Assembly: GCA_019059635.1 (NCBI GenBank)
Contig: JAGVRJ010000015.1
Span: 62,001 to 126,000 of the forward strand
Direction: 5' to 3'
DNA: 64,000 nt
Origin: Proales similis
Lineage: Eukaryota > Rotifera > Eurotatoria > Ploima > Proalidae
Below, in pieces: positions 57,814 through 64,000 of this stretch. The translations under genes and the position numbers were made by a program. Below the pieces are notes generated by a model. It saw only the letters and a program-made list of their open reading frames with translations, was not told the DNA's origin and did no database searches. Position 1 is the stretch's first letter. Each line of letters starts with the position of its first letter.

Positions 57814-57942
57814 CAAACAATTTCAGACTAGACAATTTCACAATTTTGTACATAAAATTTGAACTCAACACACAAACCGCTGTGAGTTGAAAACGAGAGT
57901 TTATTCGGCTAAAGGAGAAGAGTCAAGTCAAGGAGCGGTCCT

Positions 57943-58590
57943 TTACCGAGTGGTGTACATGTCTTTATCCTCATCACTGGACTGGCCCTTGTCGCCTTTG
58001 ATCTTGATTGAAGAAGGCTTCTGGTCACTGCCGCTGAGCTTCAGAATCGAGTCCTTGCCCGACGTCGCTCTCTGCTCTGGCTCAGCTTTGAGCTCTGACT
58101 TGCTGCTGGCCTGTTCGGTCTTGGCTTTACCACCGGCCATGTCAGAATAGATTTTCTTCAGCTGGGCGCCAATCGCCTGTGAACCTTGTCGGGCGAGCAC
58201 TTTGGCCTCGGCTGGGTAGCAAAGAGCGGCGGCACCGCTTGCCAATGTTGTGCTGTAGATCAGCTTTCTGAATGTAGACCGCCTGAATCCGATCAGCAGG
58301 CCGCTAAGGCCGCTCAGCGAGATGAACACCACCTTGGGGATTATGTTGGTCTCCGAGCGGATGTACTGTAGGTTGTTGTTGGCGTATTGCTGAGTGTCGG
58401 TCAGAGTGCGCTGGATGTACTGCTTTTGTTCGTTGAACTGCTGAAGCGTGTTGAGAACACTCAGGCGGCCCGAACGAACAAACTTGAGCAGATCGCTCTC
58501 GCTTGCCTTGTCTACTTGAACCCACACTCCGCTCGCAAGTTTGTCCCGCTCGTCCGGATATATGGGCAGCTCTCGGATACTGCGCACCAT
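57943..58590 (-). CDS. MICOS subunit of the MIC26/MIC27 (APOO/APOOL) type
   Basis: A single exon from the ATG at 58590 (MVRSIRELPIYPDE) to the stop at 57943, 215 residues. The VRELPIYP-like start is the hallmark of APOO/APOOL proteins. Two hydrophobic segments follow, VVFISLSGLSGLLIGF and LIYSTTLASGAAALCYP, the second matching the LIYPxGxMxLxASLYYP segment of the family. The Lys/Ser/Glu-rich C-terminus is disordered. MIC26/27 sit in the mitochondrial inner membrane and tie cardiolipin to the MICOS complex at crista junctions. An in-frame TTG upstream adds eight codons but is not an ATG. MIC26 versus MIC27 cannot be settled. Confidence 0.85.
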   Translation of the reverse strand: MVRSIRELPIYPDERDKLASGVWVQVDKASESDLLKFVRSGRLSVLNTLQQFNEQKQYIQRTLTDTQQYANNNLQYIRSETNIIPKVVFISLSGLSGLLIGFRRSTFRKLIYSTTLASGAAALCYPAEAKVLARQGSQAIGAQLKKIYSDMAGGKAKTEQASSKSELKAEPEQRATSGKDSILKLSGSDQKPSSIKIKGDKGQSSDEDKDMYTTR

Positions 58591-58923
58591 TTTTCTATTT
58601 GTAGAATTTGACAACTAGAAAGCAAACTCACTGGCTCACTGGCTGGCTGGCTGCTTTGGCGTCAAGTGTGTGTTTGTGATGTCTGTTTCTTTGAACAGCG
58701 AATGCAATCTTGCATAAGTAAGCGAGCAAGCGAACACATTCATTTAGAAGAGAGGCAAACGCGTCGAGGCCACTTTTATTTGCTTCGTCCCATTTGCCTC
58801 GTCCCACTGTCCATCCGAAGCGAACGTTCTTCTGGCCGGCCCAGAGGAAAGCTTCAAAAGACGCTAAGTTCATTTCAAATTTATTGTTTTATAGTTTGAT
58901 TGAGGACGGTTTTATTGGAAAAA
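58591..58923. other. Intergenic between MICOS gene and orphan gene
   Basis: About 330 bp between two minus-strand genes; MICOS 5' flank on the left, orphan 3' flank on the right. A minus-strand AATAAA-type signal may occur at about 58877-58885. No supported frame. Confidence 0.4.
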
Positions 58924-59895
58924 TCAAACAGCTGACCGATAATGATAGTCGGACGATGAGAGAATGAACCGAGCCGGCGCTACAAGATGATAATTCCTCA
59001 ATCTGCTTCTACGCTGAGTTTGTCCGGCAGAGGCGGCCAACCGAAACGCCGAGTTGGCTTCGATTATTCTCTTGCAGTCTCTGCTCTCTTTTGGCACGTA
59101 CGCGTCTTGGACAGTTTGAATCAGGGAGCGGAACCTTTCGTCTTCTCTGCTCTGTAGCGACTGGGCCGTGCCTCGACCGTGCCGGACCGAGGAGACGAAT
59201 ATTGTGGAGCGTCTTGTTTTGAGCGGCATAATCTCACTGGCTTGGGGCTTGGCTTCATCGTTCGAATGAGACAAAATGAACACGGACGAGGTCATGTGCT
59301 TGAGCTCTTTGGCTTCAAACGGGTCTAGCTGCTGAAACAAGAACGGAAACTGCATGGGAGGATCAGATTTGGCCTGCAGGATACGGCGTCTGGCGAACAG
59401 CTTGCGTTGAAACTCGTCATTGTAAAGCTGCTTGAAACGAGCTTGCGAAAGGCGGTTCAGATTCTTTTCGAGCTCTTTGTCCAGAAGGCGGTTTTTGTTG
59501 TCGCCGACGTTAAAGTTGGCCTTGAGTCTGAAAGCGTCCTCTTCGGGGTCTTCGATTTCGGCCAAGTTGATGTTGTGCTTCTTGCCGTCGCTCAGCTCTT
59601 CAATGAGATCTTCGATTTGCTGGAATTTGAATTCGTACGGAAATTGCGATTTGACTCGAGCGAACAGCGCTCGATCGGTGATGCGTTTGCTCTCGTCCGA
59701 GACGCCGTAGATCTCTTTCGGATTGAACTTACGCTGAGCCCACTCTGCGATCTGACGCTGCTTGAGACTGCTCTTCTGTCGCCTGCGTTGAACGGTTTGC
59801 GTCGTAACAGGCGCCGTCATTGGCTTCTGCGGCAAAGCTTGGTGATGCTTTAAATCGCCACCGACCACTACTACTTCCGATTTGCTCCGATTCAT
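58924..59895 (-). CDS. Uncharacterised 323-residue basic protein
   Basis: A single exon from the ATG at 59895 (MNRSKSEVVVVGG). I do not recognise the family. The N-terminal 60 residues are basic and Gln-rich (QRRRQKSSLKQRQ). A central region of about 150 residues is predicted helical and charged, with AEWAQRKFNPKEIYGVSD, LFARVKSQFPYEFKFQQIEDLIEEL and LNRLSQARFKQLYNDEFQRKLFARRR. The C-terminal third is Ser/Arg-rich, again with no known domain. No signal peptide or membrane segment. Codon use and uninterrupted length resemble neighbouring real genes, so it is probably expressed. A cytoskeletal or ciliary role is possible from composition only. Confidence 0.7.
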   Translation of the reverse strand: MNRSKSEVVVVGGDLKHHQALPQKPMTAPVTTQTVQRRRQKSSLKQRQIAEWAQRKFNPKEIYGVSDESKRITDRALFARVKSQFPYEFKFQQIEDLIEELSDGKKHNINLAEIEDPEEDAFRLKANFNVGDNKNRLLDKELEKNLNRLSQARFKQLYNDEFQRKLFARRRILQAKSDPPMQFPFLFQQLDPFEAKELKHMTSSVFILSHSNDEAKPQASEIMPLKTRRSTIFVSSVRHGRGTAQSLQSREDERFRSLIQTVQDAYVPKESRDCKRIIEANSAFRLAASAGQTQRRSRLRNYHLVAPARFILSSSDYHYRSAV

Positions 59896-60587
59896 TCTGG
59901 TTTCTTCAGTCTGCTCTATTCCAATCGAATTTGCCTGTGTCAGTGATGCCGATGCCTTGTTGCTGCTGCCGACGCGACTGCTGTTGATGTGATTTCTCTA
60001 ATTGTGGTTGTTAGATTCGAGCGGCGTACAGTGAACGGGCGACGAAAAAATCAAAGATTGCCGTAGGTCCCTTTCGGCAAACATTTTCCGTTAGAATTAA
60101 ACTCTATGCACAATCCGAGCGAAACAAAGCCGAACGAAGCGAAAGAGAAAGAGCGAGGGAGAGGGCGAATGAGCTTAATAATAACGAAGAATCCAAATTG
60201 TGCTTCTAATTTAGGCCCCTAGTCGCTTGAATATAATAACCTTGTGGGAACAGGTAAATAAATAAAAGCCGAATTAGCGCGCGACAACATCAAAAATAAC
60301 AACCACGTCAGCTCGCCTAGTTCGTAGAGTCGATTTGAACGAAGCCGATGTGTGGCGGCGCAAAAAACCAGCCAACACACTCATCCAGAAATAGAGCAAC
60401 CGACTGTCGAAGGTAATGCGCTAATTCGAATGCGCTGCAAGAACAAAGCCAGCATCGATTGATCACTCTGTCGTGGAGTGGTTCAATGATTCTTGAGTAT
60501 TGGTCTTGAGTGAAGCAGACTTGACTGAAAATGAACTTGAAATCATTCGGGCAGGTTAAAACATTTTATTTTCTCTTCTTCGAGACT
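59896..60587. other. Intergenic between orphan start and DEG/ENaC stop
   Basis: About 690 bp. A purine-rich tract is at about 60135-60165. The DEG/ENaC poly(A) signal (TTTATT on plus, 60566-60571) is at the right edge. No supported frame. Confidence 0.45.
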
Positions 60588-62153
60588 CTAACTCAATTCT
60601 GTCACTTTTGACGTCTCGTCGAGCTCTAGCTTGCTTACACTTGCCACATCACCCGTCAACTCTTTAGGAGTCGGTTTAAGTTTAGGAGTCGTGGACTTGT
60701 TGACTGCGTGCAGCTTTAAAGCCAGCCGCGCGAGAAATTCAAGTATCTCGGCTAGGCTGAGGAAGCTCAGGCCGAGATACAAGCCCAAAGTGCCGCCTAG
60801 TTCGCCGACAAGGTCGTTGAGACTTTTCTTTGGCACCTCCTCAGTGTCGGTGATGTCGAACGTTGAATAGTAGACTTGCAGCTTGCAGACGCTTGATCGC
60901 ACTTTGTCGTAATCTAGAGAGCCGTTGCTGAGGCGAAATTTGCTCAAGCGCGAGTCTGTTTCGGCCAGCTGGACAGCATACGACCGAGTGGGAAAGTCGG
61001 CGAACATTGTGCTGAGCTGGTAGCGCTCCGACTCACATTCATTAGGACAAGAGAGCGGGCAAATGGCGCCCGAGGCGCTTGCGTAAAATTTGATGTGATA
61101 GTCCAGATTGCATTTGTTGGCGGTCAAGTTCAGGCCGCACGGCTGGTACTTGGGATCGAGATTGGGAAAGAAAACGGTGTAGCATTCACAATTGTCCACA
61201 ATGTACTTTTGATAGCAAATGTCAAAGCAAGCGCGTCGGCTGTAGCGACCGAACCGCTCAACAGTCAGCCGGAACAGAGCCGAGTCGAACTGGCTGTTGG
61301 TGTCCACACAGTCGCTGTAGGGCGGTCCCAGTTGCCTCAGCCTTGAACGCTTCAGGACAATGTCTGTCTGCTTGCCGACCGAAATGTCCACGCCCTCAGC
61401 CCTCAGCGGTTCGTAGCGAGGATCGTTGACAAACACGTGTAAGCCAGCGTAAGGATTGAGCGACTCAAGGCTGCTCACGTAGTCGACAAACAACTCGATG
61501 CGGAGTCCGCTGAACGCATTGGCGCGCTCGACGAGTTTGCTTCGGTTTAGAGAATAGCAGTTGCCGTAGTCGAACGTGTAGGTCCAACGAAAGTCTGCCT
61601 CAGAGCAGGTCTCTGTGCCGATCGAGCAGCTGAGCAGCATGTGTTTGAGTTGAATGCTCAAATTTCGCCGCTGCTGGTCGTTGAACTGGTCAGAGAATAA
61701 AGCCGACTGAACGAGGAAGCGAGTGAACGTCAAATGCTGGTTGAGATAGGCGCCAGCAGACTGCGTCAATGTCTCCGAATGAATGAGATCGGTGATGTTG
61801 AGGGCGGCCAGTGAGTCCATGCCGAACGCTTGGATCTCATCGCCCACAAACGGGTTCAAACTGCAAATGGTCACTTCCGGAATGAAAAAGTCTTCGTCCG
61901 ATTTGAATTGAAGATTGACTCGCACGTCGAAATTAGAATAATCGATCACAGACTGAACGAGCGAGATGGCACAGTAGGCGCCCAAGCCGAGAGCTGACGC
62001 AAGCCAAACAAGTCTGACTGGCAGCAAGCGAGAGTTGACCAGATGTTGAAGGGCGATGAACGAAGATCCTGAAGCCACCTCGTTCCAAGCCTCTTTTACC
62101 TGTGCTTTCATTTCTGCGACTAAATGCGCCGACTCGCTTGGCGTTTCAGTCAA
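60588..62153 (-). CDS. DEG/ENaC-family sodium channel subunit 1
   Basis: A single exon encodes 521 residues from the ATG at 62153. A cytoplasmic N-terminus is followed by TM1 (about residues 48-70). The start of the ectodomain has FFIPEVTICSLNPF, corresponding to the FPAVTICN element. The large extracellular domain carries the family Cys pattern, including CFDICYQKYIVDNCECY and CPLSCPNECESERY. Before TM2 lies the pore entry; TM2 has ELGGTLGLYLGLSFLSLAEILEFL, with the GxS-type selectivity position in GLS. These channels carry Na+ and may be gated by peptides, acid or mechanical force; the gate cannot be read from sequence. Complete, with AATAAA at 60566-60571. Confidence 0.94.
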   Translation of the reverse strand: MTETPSESAHLVAEMKAQVKEAWNEVASGSSFIALQHLVNSRLLPVRLVWLASALGLGAYCAISLVQSVIDYSNFDVRVNLQFKSDEDFFIPEVTICSLNPFVGDEIQAFGMDSLAALNITDLIHSETLTQSAGAYLNQHLTFTRFLVQSALFSDQFNDQQRRNLSIQLKHMLLSCSIGTETCSEADFRWTYTFDYGNCYSLNRSKLVERANAFSGLRIELFVDYVSSLESLNPYAGLHVFVNDPRYEPLRAEGVDISVGKQTDIVLKRSRLRQLGPPYSDCVDTNSQFDSALFRLTVERFGRYSRRACFDICYQKYIVDNCECYTVFFPNLDPKYQPCGLNLTANKCNLDYHIKFYASASGAICPLSCPNECESERYQLSTMFADFPTRSYAVQLAETDSRLSKFRLSNGSLDYDKVRSSVCKLQVYYSTFDITDTEEVPKKSLNDLVGELGGTLGLYLGLSFLSLAEILEFLARLALKLHAVNKSTTPKLKPTPKELTGDVASVSKLELDETSKVTELS

Positions 62154-62549
62154 ATGAGCGACTCTTTGCCAACACGAACTTGATTGGCGTCTAATTGACG
62201 AAGCAATTTCTTTCTCTCTTTCTATGCATCATATATATTTACTTTTAATTCAAGCGCGCTCGCAAGCAAAACAGCCGCTGACGACACAAAGCAAATAGAC
62301 CAGAGCGGATGGCGAAAAATGCAGAATTTATTGATTTCTTACGATTAACTGTGAATGCTCGTGTTCGGGTACGTGGCAACATGGGCCAGAGCAGGTTTGA
62401 CCAAAATTAAAAGTTGGCCGGATGTATCCGCTAACAACTTGATATTGAGACCTTGAGCATGAGCAGCAATAGAATGAGCTTTCAGACGCCGACGCCGTCT
62501 GAATGGCATTAATGTTAAACTGCGACACAAGTCAACAAGAAGACAAAAA
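62154..62549. promoter_or_regulatory. Shared promoter interval of two DEG/ENaC genes, with hairpin
   Basis: 396 bp between opposing start codons. At 62481-62503 there is a perfect 8-bp inverted repeat (TTCAGACG, 7-base spacer, CGTCTGAA), about 46 bases before the plus-strand ATG and probably within that 5' UTR. Short Cys-rich minus frames at 62328-62530 were not accepted as a gene. Confidence 0.5.
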
Positions 62550-64000
62550 ATGTCGAAAAATCAGAGCGAAGAATTGAGCAATTCGAAATCGGAAAAGTCC
62601 AAGAGAGCCGAGATCGGACAAGTGGCAAAAGAAATCGCCTCTTCGTCGACCATTCACGCGTTCCCGCACTTGGTCGGCTACAAGTCTCATTTGATATTTG
62701 CTGTTTGGCTGGTGGCCTTTTTGGCCTCGTCGTGCGCGTGCGCATTTCTGGTCGTTCAAGTGTTCATCGGCTATTTCTCCTACGATGTGGTCACCAAGTA
62801 CACGGTGGTCGACGAGATCGTCTCTACCTTTCCAGCGGTTACCATTTGCAATTTGAACTTTTTCCAGGGACAAACGGCCAAAGAGTATATCGGCGACAGC
62901 AGCAACATTCCGAAGATCTACGGCGACGACATATCCAGAGCTCGCTATGTAAACGTGCTCCGACTCAAAGGAATAAACGCAAGCGACGAGTTCAGGCAGA
63001 GCACCGGGTTGAAATTGAGTCAAATGCTGCTCGTTTGCAAATACGGTCTCTTGGACTGCAATGAGACCGATTTCGACTGGGAGTACCAGGAGCTCTATTC
63101 AAACTGCTACTCGTTCAACCGACGTCTACCTGCAAGGAACATAAGTCAAACGGGTCGAGTGAACGGCTTAAGGCTCGAGTTGTTCGTTGGCGAGGGTTCT
63201 GAAGATTTTCAGCACAGTTCAGCAAATGGCATTCACGTCTACATTCACAATCAGAGCGAGAAGCCCGATTTCAACGGCGGCTTCGACGTGCCTACTGGAA
63301 TGCTGACACAAGTGAGCGTTTATCGCACATTTATAAAGCGAGAGCCTCGGCCTTACAGTGACTGCGTAGCTAATCTGGACAAACTTGGCGATCATCCGTC
63401 GCCTCTGTTTAAGAAAATTGTGTCGCAAGGCGTCAAATACACGAGAAAGAGCTGCATGGAAGTGTGCAATCAAGAAATGCTCTATTCAGAGTGCAACTGC
63501 CACGCTGGTCCCAAAAGCGATCTATTTCTAGACCAAGGGTCCTGCATCAATCCGGAACAGTTCACTTGCTTCGTAAACTTTACAAGTATGATAGCCGGCA
63601 ATGATTTGAGCTCCAAGTGCGACTGTCCGCTTGAATGCGAATCATTGACTTATTCAAATAGCCTGGCGATGGCCTCTTATCCTTCAAGACGACTGCTTGA
63701 GAACATGCTGGAGAGCGAGCAGTTCATTGCCAAGACTGGCTTCAATACGAGCCTAGGAGAGCAGAGGCTGCGCGATCAAGTGCTCAGAATCGAGATAAAC
63801 TATGAAATGCTCGGCTACACAATCATTCAAGAGCTGATCAAGGTCGATGTTGGCACTCTGATCTCTTCGGTGGGCGGCACTTTCGGCCTTTTTATGGGCG
63901 CCAGTTTTCTCAGCCTCATCGAGCTGGTCGAATTCCTGCTCGAGTTGATCAGAATCTCGTTTCGCGGCAAAAACCCTTTCCGCCCGAACAAAGTAGACTC
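62550..64000 (+). CDS. DEG/ENaC-family sodium channel subunit 2, 3' end outside window
   Basis: An open frame begins at the ATG at 62550 (MSKNQSEELS) and stays open to the window end, 483 codons. TM1 is about residues 52-78 (LIFAVWLVAFLASS), followed by the signature STFPAVTICNLNFF. The ectodomain has KSCMEVCNQEMLYSECNC and CDCPLECESLTYS, with several N-glycosylation sites (NAS, NET, NIS). TM2 carries SSVGGTFGLFMGASFLSLIELVEFL with the GAS selectivity triplet. Only the short cytoplasmic tail is missing. It is head to head with the other DEG/ENaC gene, and the two proteins differ substantially, suggesting old divergence or heteromer partners. Confidence 0.93.
   Translation, partial: MSKNQSEELSNSKSEKSKRAEIGQVAKEIASSSTIHAFPHLVGYKSHLIFAVWLVAFLASSCACAFLVVQVFIGYFSYDVVTKYTVVDEIVSTFPAVTICNLNFFQGQTAKEYIGDSSNIPKIYGDDISRARYVNVLRLKGINASDEFRQSTGLKLSQMLLVCKYGLLDCNETDFDWEYQELYSNCYSFNRRLPARNISQTGRVNGLRLELFVGEGSEDFQHSSANGIHVYIHNQSEKPDFNGGFDVPTGMLTQVSVYRTFIKREPRPYSDCVANLDKLGDHPSPLFKKIVSQGVKYTRKSCMEVCNQEMLYSECNCHAGPKSDLFLDQGSCINPEQFTCFVNFTSMIAGNDLSSKCDCPLECESLTYSNSLAMASYPSRRLLENMLESEQFIAKTGFNTSLGEQRLRDQVLRIEINYEMLGYTIIQELIKVDVGTLISSVGGTFGLFMGASFLSLIELVEFLLELIRISFRGKNPFRPNKVD

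Noticed and set aside
62328-62530. Short Cys-rich minus-strand frames with a downstream AATAAA, between the DEG/ENaC genes
   Set aside because: No reasonable start context, two competing frames, no domain; overlaps the shared promoter and the hairpin.
1-64000. Prokaryotic insert, transposon, CRISPR or viral element in the window
   Set aside because: No transposase, reverse transcriptase, integrase, terminal inverted repeats or capsid-type proteins were seen; all recognised genes are animal-type with spliceosomal introns or animal orthologues.

Overview
The window is a gene-dense stretch of a nuclear animal genome. Genes sit on both strands a few hundred bases apart. Introns have GT-AG ends and are mostly 50-80 bp, and 3' untranslated regions are very short. 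The gene set is metazoan: KDM6/UTX, tetraspanin, FAM43, two DEG/ENaC channels, a rhodopsin-type GPCR, CUL3, a borealin candidate, MEIOC and METTL27-like genes. Cilium or sperm genes (CFAP100, ZSWIM2, a CCDC162-like gene) indicate an animal that keeps flagella or cilia. GC content looks moderate and CpG is not visibly depleted. I read it as a small invertebrate with a compact genome and cannot name the phylum from sequence alone.

Layout. 0-3.6 kb: the 3' part of a leucine-rich-repeat gene facing a tetraspanin tail to tail. 4.8-13.2 kb: one large many-exon gene of the CCDC162/DUF4549 type. 13.8-18 kb: AIMP2 (short form), NTF2 and ELP3. 18-18.7 kb: three identical tRNA-Asn(GTT) genes. 18.9-21.5 kb: a second LRR gene and a peptide-type GPCR, then about 2.2 kb without a supported gene. 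23.8-31 kb: MPP10 (MPHOSPH10) head to head with a KDM6 demethylase. 31.3-36.9 kb: NIT2, intron-rich RARS2 and a PTTG1IP homologue. 37-43.8 kb: CFAP100, ZSWIM2 and MEIOC, a run of germline/cilium genes. 43.9-50.7 kb: FAM43 and three tandem METTL27-like methyltransferases. 51-60 kb: CUL3 (no intron), RMND1, STK16, a borealin-like gene, a MICOS MIC26/27 subunit and an orphan. 60.6-64 kb: two head-to-head DEG/ENaC channels, the second cut by the window end.

Most genes are housekeeping and functionally unrelated. Several themes recur: translation and tRNA function (AIMP2, RARS2, ELP3, tRNA-Asn, MPP10), mitochondria (RARS2, RMND1, MIC26/27), cell division (borealin, CUL3), and germ cells/cilia (CFAP100, ZSWIM2, MEIOC, CCDC162-like). 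Many neighbours are head to head over 280-420 bp and probably share promoter DNA. In several genes the AATAAA poly(A) signal overlaps or almost touches the stop codon. Exon borders were read by eye from splice motifs and from reading frames that restore conserved protein segments. They may be off by a base or more where noted.
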